A stretch of 64,000 bases of DNA from Pseudomonas sp. ANT_H12B. GTDB taxonomy: Bacteria; Pseudomonadota; Gammaproteobacteria; Pseudomonadales; Pseudomonadaceae. The notes under the pieces were generated by a model. It ran no database searches, was not told the DNA's origin, and was given only the letters and a program-made list of their open reading frames with translations. This document shows, in pieces, positions 36,279 through 45,836 of the stretch. Within the stretch, counting starts at the first letter, position 1, and every line of letters begins with the position of its first letter. The position numbers were made by a program, and so were the translations under genes. The DNA lies in the NCBI RefSeq assembly GCF_008369325.1, contig NZ_VOBI01000001.1, forward strand, positions 372,001 through 436,000, read 5' to 3'.

Positions 36279-37034
36279 ATGAAAATTGTCGTCATCGGTG
36301 GCACAGGCTTGATCGGAACGCAGCTCTGCGACCTCTTGCGAGCGGGTGGACATGACGTCGTCGCAGCCTCACCGAACACCGGGGTCAACACCATTACCGG
36401 CGAAGGGCTGCAAGCGGCACTTCAGGGTGCCGATGCCGTCGTCGACGTCGCCAACTCACCCTCGTTCGAAGATGCCGCCGTGCTGGAATTCTTCGAGACA
36501 TCCGGGCGCAACCTCTTCGCCGCCGAGAAGGCGGCCGGGGTCAAACACCACGTCGCGCTGTCGGTCGTGGGCACCGAACGGATGCTCGACAGCGGTTACT
36601 TCCGGGCCAAGATGGCCCAAGAGGAGTTGATCAAGAAATCAGGGGTTCCCTACTCCATCCTCCGGGCCACGCAGTTTTTCGAGTTCGTCGGCGCCATTGC
36701 GCAATCCGGCGCACAGGACAACACCGTTCGACTGACCTCGGCCGCCCTGCAGCCGGTCGCCTCCGCCGATGTCGCGGCGGCACTGGCAAAGATTGCCGTG
36801 GGAGCACCCACTGGCCAGACCGCTGAGGTTGCCGGCCCTGACCGGCAGCCGCTGGTCTCGTTCGCCAAGACCTATCTGCAGCACAACCAGGACCCGCGCG
36901 AAGTGATTACGGACGATAAAGCTACCTACTTTGGCGCACCGATCAACGACCAGTCGCTGACTCCGGGTGCCCATCCAATCATCGGCGCAACCCACTTCGA
37001 TGCATGGCTCAAGAGCGGTTCCACCCAGCGCTGA
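36279..37034 (+). CDS. NmrA-like/atypical SDR NAD(P)-binding protein
   Basis: A 251-residue atypical short-chain dehydrogenase. The nucleotide loop is KIVVIGGTGLIGTQL, and the NmrA/HSCARG-type features are VDVANSPSFED, HHVALSVVGTERMLDSGYFR and YSILRATQFFEFVGAIA. The catalytic Tyr-x3-Lys of classical SDRs is not present in the usual form, suggesting a sensor or weak oxidoreductase. GGAG precedes the ATG. A cupin gene follows 52 bp downstream, probably in the same transcript. Confidence 0.88.
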   Translation: MKIVVIGGTGLIGTQLCDLLRAGGHDVVAASPNTGVNTITGEGLQAALQGADAVVDVANSPSFEDAAVLEFFETSGRNLFAAEKAAGVKHHVALSVVGTERMLDSGYFRAKMAQEELIKKSGVPYSILRATQFFEFVGAIAQSGAQDNTVRLTSAALQPVASADVAAALAKIAVGAPTGQTAEVAGPDRQPLVSFAKTYLQHNQDPREVITDDKATYFGAPINDQSLTPGAHPIIGATHFDAWLKSGSTQR

Positions 37035-37086
37035 CGGCTTCGGTCACTGCATTGCGCCAGAACCATTCCACGATCAGGAGTGCCTC

Positions 37087-37500
37087 ATGCGAACCCATTT
37101 ACTTCTGGCCCTGCTTCCCCTGCTGTCTACCGGGGTCGTGATGGCGGCCCAAAATCCGACCGCTACAGCGCCGCCGCCTATCGTCAATACAGTGATGGTC
37201 CAGACGCTACCCGACTATCCCGGCAAGGAAGTGCTGATGATCACCGTCGAGTACCCACCCGGCGGTGCAGACCCGGTCCATCGACATGACGCGCATGGAT
37301 TCATCTATGTGCTTGAGGGCACGATTGTCATGGGGGTGGCTGGCGGCAAGGAAGTCACATTGACCCCCGGGCAAAGCTTCCACGAAGGCCCCAAGGACTT
37401 GCACACAGTGGGGCGCAATGCCAGTCAGGACAAGAGCGCCAAGTTCCTGGTTTTCCTATTGAAGTACCAGAACAAACCTGCGGTCATTCCTGTCGATTGA
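37087..37500 (+). CDS. Exported cupin-domain protein
   Basis: 137 residues with a signal peptide (LLLALLPLLSTGVVMAA) and a single cupin barrel: motif 1 PGGADPVHRHDAHGFIYVLEG (His, His and Glu-type ligands) and motif 2 PGQSFHEGPKDLHTVGRN. It should bind a metal in the periplasm. AGGAG lies before the ATG at 37087. It is co-directional with the NmrA-like gene, whose divergent GlxA-type regulator may control both. Confidence 0.88.
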   Translation: MRTHLLLALLPLLSTGVVMAAQNPTATAPPPIVNTVMVQTLPDYPGKEVLMITVEYPPGGADPVHRHDAHGFIYVLEGTIVMGVAGGKEVTLTPGQSFHEGPKDLHTVGRNASQDKSAKFLVFLLKYQNKPAVIPVD

Positions 37501-37718
37501 CCGCTTTTTTGTCGGTGCTCCATTCATGCGAAATCTGTCATCAGTGTTTGTCCAGTGGGCCGCTATTTGAGGGCGGGATAAACCCCTAGCATCGTCTCTA
37601 CCCAGTGAGCAAACGGAGTCAGTAGCCAAGAGCTGGCAAGGTAAAAACCCGGACATTCGATGTGAACTTAACGGTCATCTCGAACGCTGAGTGAACCCTT
37701 AACGATACGGTGAACATC

Positions 37719-37991
37719 ATGAACATTTTAAAAGTTGCGGTTTTTCTTGCACTTGGCGGTATAGGTGCACAGGCATTGGCAGAAGATAGCCACTCAACGG
37801 CCCCGACCAGTCAGATACCGGTTGAGCGGTACACTTACGCAACGAAACTCGACATCAAAAAAGTCATCGCAGTTTCGGAAATTGCAGACGTGTGCGGTGC
37901 GGTGCCGGCCCAAATGACCTATGAAGACTCTCACGGTCAACAACGTATCCTGCAGTATCAAGTGATGGGCACAGGATGTTCAAACGGTTGA
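37719..37991 (+). CDS. DUF2790 family exported protein
   Basis: About 90 residues with a signal peptide (ILKVAVFLALGGIGAQALA) followed by the DUF2790 core: VERYTYATKLDIKKVIAVSE, VCGAVPAQMTYEDSHG and LQYQVMGTGCSNG, including the paired cysteines. These periplasmic proteins are typical of Pseudomonas, and several respond to metal or envelope signals; no activity is known. The start may be the ATG at 37719 or the GTG at 37710. Confidence 0.85.
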   Translation: MNILKVAVFLALGGIGAQALAEDSHSTAPTSQIPVERYTYATKLDIKKVIAVSEIADVCGAVPAQMTYEDSHGQQRILQYQVMGTGCSNG

Positions 37992-38125
37992 ATAACGTGC
38001 GGACGATGGAGGGTCGACACTCCATGGCTGCAGCGTTTGCGAACTCAAGCGTAGTCAATTTTTTTTGATGAGCAGACAATTTCCTCATCGGCTGCCAACA
38101 CGCCTGGAATAGAGTTCTTAAGAAA

Positions 38126-38695
38126 CTCCCGCAGACAGCGCTGCAGCAGGCGCTTGGGGTTTTCTGGAACACCGGATATTCCGGCGCTTCGCTGGACAGC
38201 ATCGCCACCGCGGCCGGCATGAATCGCCCCAGCCTCTATGCGGCCTTCGGTGACAAACACGCGCTCTATATCAAAGCGCTTGAGCAGTATTGGGCGTTTG
38301 CCGATGCGGCCATGCACGAGGCGCTGAAGGACACCGAGCTGACGTTGAGTCAGGCGTTGATGCGCTTCTATGAGGGCCAGTTGTCGATCTATTTCTCGGG
38401 TGACGGCCAACCGCGTGGCTGTTTTGCGATTGGCACGGCGACGACCGAAGCCGTCGCGGATTCTGAAATACGCGAGGATCTTTCGGAGCGGCTCAGCAGG
38501 CTCGATGCCGATCTTGAAACGCGTCTGCAAGTGGCAATAAACGCCGGCGAGTTGAAAAGCGATGCCGACCCGGCGGCCCTTGCGGTGCTCGCATCGTCCC
38601 TGCTGCATAGCATTTCGATACGTGCGCGAGCGGGCAAATCCCGCGCTGAATTGACTGAACTTGCACGTAATGCAGTCAACGTCATTTGCGGATGA
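38126..38695 (+). pseudogene. TetR-family regulator lacking a start codon
   Basis: One open frame encodes a TetR HTH (ALQQALGVFWNTGYSGASLD, SIATAAGMNRPSLYAAFGDK) and a ligand domain ending near 38695. In-frame ATG, GTG and TTG codons are absent upstream of the ATG at 38219, which lies inside the recognition-helix region. Upstream reading reaches a TGA at about 38068 with degraded sequence. Translation from 38219 would give a 158-residue protein without the first two HTH helices. Either the gene is decayed or a rare start codon is used; I favour decay. Confidence 0.6.
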
Positions 38696-38707
38696 GGGAA
38701 TTTCAGG

Positions 38708-39244
38708 GTGGGTGAACGACTCGAAGACATTCTTGCCGAGCGACTCGATGTGATCTTCTGTGGCATTAATCCGGGAATGAAGGCCGCCGCCCAAGGGCAT
38801 CATTTTGCGGGCCGAAGCAATCGTTTCTGGCGCACACTGCATCTCGCCGGTTTTACGCTGGCAGAGGTACGGCCGGAGAACGATCGGACAATCTTGCAGT
38901 ATCAGTGTGGATTAACGGCAGTGGTTGAACGGCCTACGGCGCGAGCGGATCAGTTGTCTGTGCATGAGTTCATCGCTGGCGCTGCGGATTTTGAACAGAA
39001 GATCGTGCGCTATGCGCCGCGCTTTGTGGCGTTTCTAGGCAAAGCGGCGTACGGCGCGTTATCCGGCCAACGAGAAGTGACGTGGGGGCTTCAGTCAAAA
39101 ACCTTTGGTAATGCCTCGGTATGGGTTCTGCCCAACCCCAGCGGGCGAAATCGTGCGTTCACGCTTGATCAACTGGTAGACGCGTACCGCCAACTCTATT
39201 TGGCAACCGGCGAGCCGGTTCCTCTGGTCCCGACTTGGTGTTAA
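38708..39244 (+). CDS. mug: G/U mismatch-specific DNA glycosylase Mug
   Basis: 178 residues with the Mug/TDG signature: LDVIFCGINPGMKAAAQGHH, FAGRSNRFWRTLHLAGFT and WVLPNPSGRNRAFTLDQLVD. The GINPG loop with its Asn and the NPSGRNR wedge are the catalytic and intercalation elements. It removes uracil or ethenocytosine opposite guanine in base-excision repair. The start is a GTG at 38708 with GAGGGAA upstream, 12 bp after the TetR remnant. Confidence 0.93.
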   Translation: MGERLEDILAERLDVIFCGINPGMKAAAQGHHFAGRSNRFWRTLHLAGFTLAEVRPENDRTILQYQCGLTAVVERPTARADQLSVHEFIAGAADFEQKIVRYAPRFVAFLGKAAYGALSGQREVTWGLQSKTFGNASVWVLPNPSGRNRAFTLDQLVDAYRQLYLATGEPVPLVPTWC

Positions 39245-39305
39245 ATAGAACGTTCAGGCGGTAAGTCCAGACCCTGTCGCGTAAAGCAGTGCAACGAGAA
39301 CCGAT

Positions 39306-39407
39306 ATGAAAAGCCAATTTGAGTTAAATGATGTCCTTGAGCCCAAGATTCAGCGTGATGGAAACACTCACTACCTCCCCCATCAGCCGCCGGTGGTAAC
39401 AGCATGA
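39306..39407 (+). CDS. Possible 33-aa leader peptide coupled to the amidase
   Basis: A 33-codon frame (MKSQFELNDVLEPKIQRDGN...) ends in an ATGA overlap with the amidase start at 39404. Its ribosome site is weak (ACGAGA). It may be a leader peptide, the tail of an eroded gene, or chance. Confidence 0.3.
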   Translation: MKSQFELNDVLEPKIQRDGNTHYLPHQPPVVTA

Positions 39408-41119
39408 TCGAGGTCACCGAGGTTTCCATCGCCGAACTGCGTGCTGCGCTCGAATCTGGCCAGACCACTGCGGTCGAGCTTGTCCAGGCCTATCTCGCCC
39501 GGATCGAAGCCTACGACGCACCCGACACGCCCACCGCCCTCAACGCGGTGGTGGTTCGAAACCCCGATGCGCTCAACGAGGCGCTGGCCTCCGATGCCCG
39601 TCGGGTGAAGGGCGAGACCCTTGGCCCGCTCGATGGCATCCCTTACACGGCCAAGGACAGTTACCTGGTGAAGGGGCTCACCGCTGCCTCTGGAAGTCCC
39701 GCCTTCGCCAACCTGATTGCTTATCGCGATGCCTTCACCATCGAACGGCTTCGCGCCGCCGGGGCGATCTGCCTGGGCAAGACCAACATGCCACCCATGG
39801 CGAACGGCGGCATGCAGCGCGGGGTCTATGGCCGCGCGGAGAGCCCGTACAACGGTGACTATCTCACCGCCCCCTTCGCATCTGGCTCATCGAACGGCGC
39901 AGGAACTGCCACCGCCGCCAGTTTCGCGGCATTCGGCCTGGCTGAAGAAACCTGGTCGAGCGGACGGGGTCCCGCATCGAACAATGGTCTGTGTGCCTAT
40001 ACGCCATCGCGCGGGGTGATCTCGGTGCGCGGGAACTGGCCGCTGACGCCGACGATGGACGTTGTCGTGCCGTATGCCAGAACCATGGCGGACCTCCTCG
40101 AAGTGCTCGACGTGGTGGTGGCGGAGGATCGCGACACACGGGGCGATCTGTGGCGCATGCAGCCCTGGGTGCCGATTCCGAGCGTCGCCTCGGTTCGTCC
40201 CGCTTCCTATGCCGATCTTGCCGCTAAAACCGATGCACTCGCTGGAAAGCGCTTCGGCGTTCCACGCATGTACATCAACGCCGATCCCGAAGCAGGCACG
40301 TCTAAAGCACCGGGCATCGGTGGTCCGACGGGGCAGCGAATCAATACCCGTGCCTCAGTGATCGAGCTCTGGGAAAAAGCGCGCCAGGCACTCGAAGCGG
40401 CTGGGGCGCAAGTGGTCGAAGTCGATTTCCCGCTGGTCTCCAATTGCGAGGGTGATCGTCCCGGTGCGCCGACGGTGTTCACTCGCGGCCTGGTGTCCAA
40501 AGAGTTTCTGCATCATGAATTGTGGGACTTGTCAGCGTGGGCGTTCGATGATTTTCTGCGGGCCAATGGCGATCCGAAATTGAACCGCCTCGCCGACGTC
40601 GACGGACCGCTGATTTTCCCGCATGACCCGGGAACACTCCCCAACCGGGAGGACGACCTTGCCGCTGGCATGGACGAATACGTGAAGATGGCCGAGCGCG
40701 GCATAACGCCGTGGGACAAAATCACCACGCTGCCCGACGGACTGCGGGGACTTGAACAGACGCGTCGAATCGATCTCGAACACTGGATGGATCGACTGGG
40801 TCTTGATGCGGTAATTTTCCCGACGGTCGCCGACGTTGGGCCGGCGAATGCCGATGTCGATATGAAGTCTGCGGATATCGCGTGGAGCAACGGCGTATGG
40901 GTCGCCAACGGCAACCTCGCCATCCGGCACCACGGTGTGCCTACAGTCACTGTGCCGATGGGAATAATGTCGGACATCGGCATGCCCGTCGGGCTGACAT
41001 TTGCCGGTCGCGCCTATGACGATTCGTCGTTGCTTCGCTTGGCTTCAGCGTTTGAGTCGACGGGGACGAAACGCTTGATCCCTCCTCGAACCCCAGCATT
41101 GGCGGCTGGCAAAAAATAG
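39404..41119 (+). CDS. Amidase signature family enzyme
   Basis: A 571-residue amidase: GPLDGIPYTAKDSYLV carries the catalytic Lys, GSSNGAGTATAASFAAF the Ser-cis-Ser region, and the nucleophile loop reads AEETWSSGRGPASNNG rather than the common DTGGSIR. The C-terminal part (LDAVIFPTVADVGPA... GVPTVTVPMGIM) is typical. It hydrolyses an unidentified amide. It faces the pxp-type operon tail to tail rather than belonging to it. No signal peptide is seen, so it is cytoplasmic. Confidence 0.87.
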   Translation: MIEVTEVSIAELRAALESGQTTAVELVQAYLARIEAYDAPDTPTALNAVVVRNPDALNEALASDARRVKGETLGPLDGIPYTAKDSYLVKGLTAASGSPAFANLIAYRDAFTIERLRAAGAICLGKTNMPPMANGGMQRGVYGRAESPYNGDYLTAPFASGSSNGAGTATAASFAAFGLAEETWSSGRGPASNNGLCAYTPSRGVISVRGNWPLTPTMDVVVPYARTMADLLEVLDVVVAEDRDTRGDLWRMQPWVPIPSVASVRPASYADLAAKTDALAGKRFGVPRMYINADPEAGTSKAPGIGGPTGQRINTRASVIELWEKARQALEAAGAQVVEVDFPLVSNCEGDRPGAPTVFTRGLVSKEFLHHELWDLSAWAFDDFLRANGDPKLNRLADVDGPLIFPHDPGTLPNREDDLAAGMDEYVKMAERGITPWDKITTLPDGLRGLEQTRRIDLEHWMDRLGLDAVIFPTVADVGPANADVDMKSADIAWSNGVWVANGNLAIRHHGVPTVTVPMGIMSDIGMPVGLTFAGRAYDDSSLLRLASAFESTGTKRLIPPRTPALAAGKK

Positions 41120-41124
41120 TAACA

Positions 41125-41157
41125 GCGGGATTGGGGCTGTGCTTGCTCCAATCCCGC
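41125..41157. terminator. Hairpin between convergent amidase and permease genes
   Basis: GCGGGATTGG (41125-41134) pairs perfectly with CCAATCCCGC (41148-41157) around a 13-nt loop, in the 59-bp gap between the two converging stops. It is a likely bidirectional terminator, though without a T-run. Confidence 0.6.
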
Positions 41158-41178
41158 CCGGTAACGGCATGCAAAACC

Positions 41179-42501
41179 CTACTCTGCCAGGCGCAACCGT
41201 AACCGGCTTTGCCGCGACAGACCTGCCTGCAAGGCAAACGCCAAGACGACGGTCGAGGGTGCGGAAAAGCTGCTCAAGCTGTCACCGAAAAACATCAGTG
41301 CGAGTCCCAGCGCTGTGGCGCCAAACCAGGCTGTCAAGCCCACCGAATTGAATGCCGACACCCGTTCGAGCGCGGCCACCTCACAGCGCCCGTAGAGAAT
41401 CTGCGCCAGCGCTACACCGACCCAGGCCACCACGAAAATACCTTGATAAGCCAACGCTTTGAGCAGGTAGGCAAACACATCCGCAAGCATCAAGCCGTAA
41501 ACGATCACCCCAACCGCCAACGCCCACATCAAGTACGAACCGCGAAGGCCAAAACGACCAAAGAACGCCTGCATGTTCAGCGTCGCCAGGTAATAGTTGG
41601 CGGTGTTGATTCGGGTTTGCGTGGCCCAGACAAACAACAATCCCCACAAGCCCATCAACTGCAAAATCGCCATCACCACCGACACTTCGGTCAGTGCACC
41701 TTCATGAGGGATGCTGCTGACCAGATAGATGCCAGCCGCGCCGTTGAGCAGAAACGTCACCGCGTAGAACGGCATGCCGAAGTTCCAGCGACCGTGATAG
41801 CCAGCGTCTTCAGACTTGCCAAAACGTGCGTAATCGAAGGTAAACAGCATCAGCACCCAGACGCCCATATAGGCGACAAAGCAATCCCACCAGCCAAATG
41901 CACTGGGTGTTGCCGGGCCAAAATCCAGCCATTGCGGCTGGTAGCCATAGCGGCTGATCGACAGCCCCACCGCCACCAACAAACCACCCAGGTACACCGG
42001 CAGCAACACGCCATTGAGCTTGTCCAGCCAGTGCTGCACGCTGCCCAGAATCATCGGCACGCTGTACAGCACCACCGCCAGTGCGGCCAGCGGATAGACC
42101 AGTTCCGGGTACAGGTGATTGAGCGCGACGGCGATCACCGAACCTTCGAACACCGCGTAATAGATCGCCGTGGAAAAGAAGATCAACGTCGCCAGACAGG
42201 CACCGGTACTGCCGAACAACAACCGTGAAAACAACGCCACCGACAACCCGCTGCGGATCGCGAAGCGGCTGAGCACACTGTTGACCAGTCCGTAACTGAT
42301 CACCGACAACACCATCCCGATCAGGGCGTTGCGGGCGCCGTAAGACAGGGCCAGCGAAGCGCCCACCACGATGTAAAACATCGCGCTGCACACCGCCCAC
42401 CAGGCCATGGTCAGCGACAACCGGCCCATGCGTGCTTCGGGCGGAACGGGATGATTGGCCGGGTCTTGCCCGGTTTGACTCGATTGCGATAAAACAGCCA
42501 T
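41179..42501 (-). CDS. NCS1-type (purine-cytosine permease-like) transporter
   Basis: 440 residues, about 12 helices. LSLTMAWWAVCSAMFYIVVGASLALSYG and later FVAYMGVWVLMLFTFDYARF resemble the cytosine/hydantoin/allantoin permease (NCS1) family. It is the last gene of the operon with pxpA, pxpB and pxpC, 112 bp after pxpC, with GGAG 9 nt before its ATG at 42501. It most likely imports the cyclic amide hydrolysed by the operon, for example 5-oxoproline or a related ring compound. Confidence 0.85.
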   Translation of the reverse strand: MAVLSQSSQTGQDPANHPVPPEARMGRLSLTMAWWAVCSAMFYIVVGASLALSYGARNALIGMVLSVISYGLVNSVLSRFAIRSGLSVALFSRLLFGSTGACLATLIFFSTAIYYAVFEGSVIAVALNHLYPELVYPLAALAVVLYSVPMILGSVQHWLDKLNGVLLPVYLGGLLVAVGLSISRYGYQPQWLDFGPATPSAFGWWDCFVAYMGVWVLMLFTFDYARFGKSEDAGYHGRWNFGMPFYAVTFLLNGAAGIYLVSSIPHEGALTEVSVVMAILQLMGLWGLLFVWATQTRINTANYYLATLNMQAFFGRFGLRGSYLMWALAVGVIVYGLMLADVFAYLLKALAYQGIFVVAWVGVALAQILYGRCEVAALERVSAFNSVGLTAWFGATALGLALMFFGDSLSSFSAPSTVVLAFALQAGLSRQSRLRLRLAE

Positions 42502-42612
42502 ATGCGTGAACTCCAGAACCAATCAAAGGTTGAAGCGCGGGTAGCCGCCACCGCACCGAAGTGCGGCGTTGGCTGACCGTTTGGCATGACCCGCGCGATG
42601 CGGCGGGCAGAA

Positions 42613-43587
42613 TCAGGAAGGGAACAGCTTGCTCAGGCAGCTGAGTTTTTTCTTATAGGAACGTCGCGCTTCCAGCGCCTCTTCCAGGGTGACCGCCACA
42701 AAGCGGGCCTTCTGGTTGGGTTGCATCTGGCCGATCAAGTCGAGGTCGGCGCTGATCACCGTGCCGATCATGGCGTAGCCACCACCCGACACAGCATCGC
42801 GGTGCAGCACGATAGGTTCGAGCCCCGCCGGGACCTGGATCGAGCCGATCGGGTAGCAACTGTCGACGATGTTCGACGGATCGGAGCCAGCACCGAACGG
42901 CTGTTCACGTGGCTGAAAACCCAGCGCGCTACCACCCTTGAAGCGATAACCGATGCGGTCCGCTTCGGAGCCGACCGTCCACGGTTCGGCGAAAAAACTC
43001 TTCGCCGCCGATGGGGTCAAGCGGTCGTAGTACAGCCCCGGCACCACGCGCAGGGTGATTTCGCCACCCAATGATTGGCGCAAGGCCATCGGCAAACTGG
43101 CCCCGGTGCGGCTTTTACCACTGGCAATACCGACCGGTAGTTCATCACCGGCTACCAGCCTGCGCCCCTGAAAACCACCGAGTGCGCCCAATGCATAGGT
43201 GGACCGACTGCCCAGCACCACCGGCACATCAATGCCACCCGCTACCGCCAAATAAGCGCGAGCGCCGGCCTTGGGGAAGTCGAAGCGCAGCACTTGTCCG
43301 GCCTTCACCGAGAACGCGGTGTCGTGGTGCATTTCTACGCCATCGACACGCGGCGTCATGTGCGCACCGCACACCGCCACCAGCGCATCCTGCTGAAACT
43401 CCAGCTCTGGCCCCAGCAACGTGCACTCCAGCGCCGCCGAACCTGCCGGGTTGCCGAGCAGTTGATTGGCGGCACTCAGAGCGTATTGGTCCAGCGCGCC
43501 GGAAGGTGGGATGCCCAGGTGGTAATACCCTTCGCGGCCCAAGTCCTGTACCGACGTGGCAAGACCGGGTTTGAGTACCTTGATCAT
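42613..43587 (-). CDS. pxpC: 5-oxoprolinase subunit C family (biotin-dependent carboxyltransferase, AHS2)
   Basis: 324 residues of the KipA/PxpC (AHS2) family: IKVLKPGLATSVQDLGREGY, GIPPSGALDQYALSAAN, LLGNPAGSAALECTLLGP, YLAVAGGIDVPVVLGSRSTY and FLPGLYYD-like VVPGLYYDRL. With PxpB and PxpA it forms the ATP-dependent 5-oxoprolinase described in bacteria. The same fold is a domain of urea carboxylase. The ATG overlaps the pxpB stop (ATGA). Confidence 0.9.
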   Translation of the reverse strand: MIKVLKPGLATSVQDLGREGYYHLGIPPSGALDQYALSAANQLLGNPAGSAALECTLLGPELEFQQDALVAVCGAHMTPRVDGVEMHHDTAFSVKAGQVLRFDFPKAGARAYLAVAGGIDVPVVLGSRSTYALGALGGFQGRRLVAGDELPVGIASGKSRTGASLPMALRQSLGGEITLRVVPGLYYDRLTPSAAKSFFAEPWTVGSEADRIGYRFKGGSALGFQPREQPFGAGSDPSNIVDSCYPIGSIQVPAGLEPIVLHRDAVSGGGYAMIGTVISADLDLIGQMQPNQKARFVAVTLEEALEARRSYKKKLSCLSKLFPS

Positions 43588-44456
43588 GCCAGCACCTCCT
43601 GCAGCGACTTGGGATAGCCGACGGGATCGGCCAGAAACGCGTCCAGCGAAAACTCCACGGGACGAATCCGCAGATCGAAGCGCCCGGCTTCCACTTCGGC
43701 CACCGCGAGGTCGTAGGCCTCGCGGTCCAGGGGTTTGAACTGCACGATGTCGCCTGGGCGGAAGAACACCATGTGCTCTTTCAGGTACGCCAGGTTCTGC
43801 TGCGGGTCGTAGATCGGTGCCGGCGTGACGCCAAACATCTGATAACCACCGGCACCGCGAACCGAGTAGATGCAGCCAAAGCAACCGCCGTGACCCAAAG
43901 TCAATTTCGGCGTATCGGTGCGTGGCCGCAGATACTTGGGCACCTGCAACTGACGCTCGCGCTCGACCATCTGGAACATGAACGGCAGCCCTGCGACAAA
44001 GCCAACCATCGAGACAAACCACGGCGCACCACTGTGGGCAGCAATGAACGCATCGACATCCGCCAGGCCATTGATTCGCGCGGCGTATTCCAGATCCGTA
44101 GCGCTCGGGTCCTGATGACGGTCGCGAAAACGCATCAGGGTTTCGTGGGTCCAGGGATCGTTGTAGAGCACCGGGATCTCGATGATCCGCGTGTGCAGGG
44201 TGCGTTCAGCGACCGCCTCGGCCTCAGCGATTTTCACCGCTTCAAGCAGGTCGAAAGGGGCGATGCGATCCGGGTCGAAACGGATCTGGAACGAAGCATT
44301 GGCCAGGCACACATCGAGTACACCGTCGAGCGCCAGACGTTCGACGGCGCGGGTTACGGCCATGCCTTTGAAGAACGCTTCAAGGGACATGCTCTCGCTG
44401 ACCTCGGCGAACAAATGCTCATCGGCGCCAAAACTGTAGCGGATTGGAGTGCTCAT
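43584..44456 (-). CDS. pxpB: 5-oxoprolinase subunit B family (AHS1/KipI-like)
   Basis: 290 residues with the AHS1 signature: RYSFGADEHLFAEVS at the start, IPVLYNDPWTHETL, VSMVGFVAGLPFM, RPRTDTPKLTLGHGG and GGYQMFGVTPAPIYDPQQ. It pairs with PxpC as the ATP-dependent half of 5-oxoprolinase. Both ends overlap neighbours: its ATG lies in the stop of the biotin carboxylase gene and its stop in the pxpC start. Confidence 0.9.
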   Translation of the reverse strand: MSTPIRYSFGADEHLFAEVSESMSLEAFFKGMAVTRAVERLALDGVLDVCLANASFQIRFDPDRIAPFDLLEAVKIAEAEAVAERTLHTRIIEIPVLYNDPWTHETLMRFRDRHQDPSATDLEYAARINGLADVDAFIAAHSGAPWFVSMVGFVAGLPFMFQMVERERQLQVPKYLRPRTDTPKLTLGHGGCFGCIYSVRGAGGYQMFGVTPAPIYDPQQNLAYLKEHMVFFRPGDIVQFKPLDREAYDLAVAEVEAGRFDLRIRPVEFSLDAFLADPVGYPKSLQEVLA

Positions 44457-45826
44457 GCTTCACCTCCGCTGCGGCGCTCGGCCAGCCAGGTTTCCAGGGT
44501 ACCGGTGTGGAAGTCGGCGCTGTGCAGCCACGGTTGTTCCAGCAGTTCGCCGTGCAACGACAGGGTGCTGGCCATGCCGGTGAGCGTGGTCTGCCCCACC
44601 GCCATGCGCGCGCGAGCCAGCGCCTCGGCACGGTCGCGACCGTGAACGATCAGCTTGGCCAACAGCGAGTCATAGTACGGCGGCACGCGGTAGCCTTGAT
44701 AGAGATGAGTGTCGACACGAACACCCTCCCCTTGCGGCCAGACCAACGCTTCGACCAAACCCGGGCTCGGGAAGAAATCGCGCGCCGGATCTTCCGCGTT
44801 CAGGCGCATCTGCAACGCAGCGCCGTTGAGCTGGATGTCACTTTGCTTGAATCCCAGCGGCTCGCCGCCAGCGATGCGCAACATCGCCTGCACCAGATCG
44901 ATACCGGTGATCAGCTCGCTGACCGGGTGCTCAACCTGAATCCGTGTGTTCATTTCGATAAAGAAGAACTCGCCGGTCGCATCGTCATACAGATACTCCA
45001 ACGTCCCGGCGCCCTTGTAACCAAGGGATTCGGTCAGGCGCACGGCACTGGCGCAGAGCGTCTCGCGTTGTTGCTGAGTGAGTGCAGGTGACGGCGCTTC
45101 TTCAAAGATCTTCTGACGCCGACGTTGCAGCGAGCATTCGCGCTCGAACAAGTGCACGGCATGCTGACCATCGCCCAACACCTGCACTTCGATGTGCCGG
45201 GCCTTGCTGATAAAGCGCTCCAGGTACACCGCGCCATTACCAAACGCCGCTTGGGCTTCGCGCTGGGAACGGGGAAACTCTTCTGTCAGTTGTTGAGCGT
45301 TTTCCGCCAGTCGGATACCCCGCCCGCCACCACCGGCCGAGGCTTTGATCAACAATGGAAAGCCGACCGATTCAGAAGCCTTGAGCGCCGACTCCACATC
45401 AAACAGTTCACCAGGCGAACCCGGCACCACCGGGACACCGGCAGCTTGCGCGGTGCGTCGTGCTTCGGCTTTATCGCCCATGCGCCGGATCGTCTCAGGG
45501 CTTGGCCCGACGAAAATTGCGCCGGCGGCGAGTACCGCTTCGGCAAAATCGGCGTTCTCGGAAAGAAAGCCATAACCGGGATGTACCGCATCGGCGCCAG
45601 TGGCTTTCAAAGCGGCGAGCAACGCCTCGACGTTCAGGTAACTTTTATCGGCGCGGGCCGGGCCGAGTATGTGCACCTCGTCGGCCATGCGTGCCGCCTG
45701 GGAGTCGACGTCCGCTTCGCTACACGCAGCAACGGTCGGGATCCCCAGTTCTTTGGCGGCGCGGATAATCCGCACGGCAATCTCGCCACGGTTGGCGATC
45801 AGTAATTTACGAATGCCTTGAGTCAT
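44453..45826 (-). CDS. Biotin carboxylase (AccC-type)
   Basis: 457 residues with the full biotin carboxylase fold: KLLIANRGEIAVRIIRAAKE, DAVHPGYGFLSENADFAEAV, LIKASAGGGGRGIRL (ATP loop), FIEMNTRIQVEHPVSELITG and AALQMRLNAEDPARDF. It charges a biotin carrier with CO2 using ATP and bicarbonate. It resembles AccC, but its place between a biotin carrier and pxpB argues for a dedicated role in this operon, not fatty-acid synthesis. I start it at 45826; a longer frame would run into the carrier gene. Confidence 0.93.
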   Translation of the reverse strand: MTQGIRKLLIANRGEIAVRIIRAAKELGIPTVAACSEADVDSQAARMADEVHILGPARADKSYLNVEALLAALKATGADAVHPGYGFLSENADFAEAVLAAGAIFVGPSPETIRRMGDKAEARRTAQAAGVPVVPGSPGELFDVESALKASESVGFPLLIKASAGGGGRGIRLAENAQQLTEEFPRSQREAQAAFGNGAVYLERFISKARHIEVQVLGDGQHAVHLFERECSLQRRRQKIFEEAPSPALTQQQRETLCASAVRLTESLGYKGAGTLEYLYDDATGEFFFIEMNTRIQVEHPVSELITGIDLVQAMLRIAGGEPLGFKQSDIQLNGAALQMRLNAEDPARDFFPSPGLVEALVWPQGEGVRVDTHLYQGYRVPPYYDSLLAKLIVHGRDRAEALARARMAVGQTTLTGMASTLSLHGELLEQPWLHSADFHTGTLETWLAERRSGGEA

Positions 45827-45836
45827 GATCGCGCCC

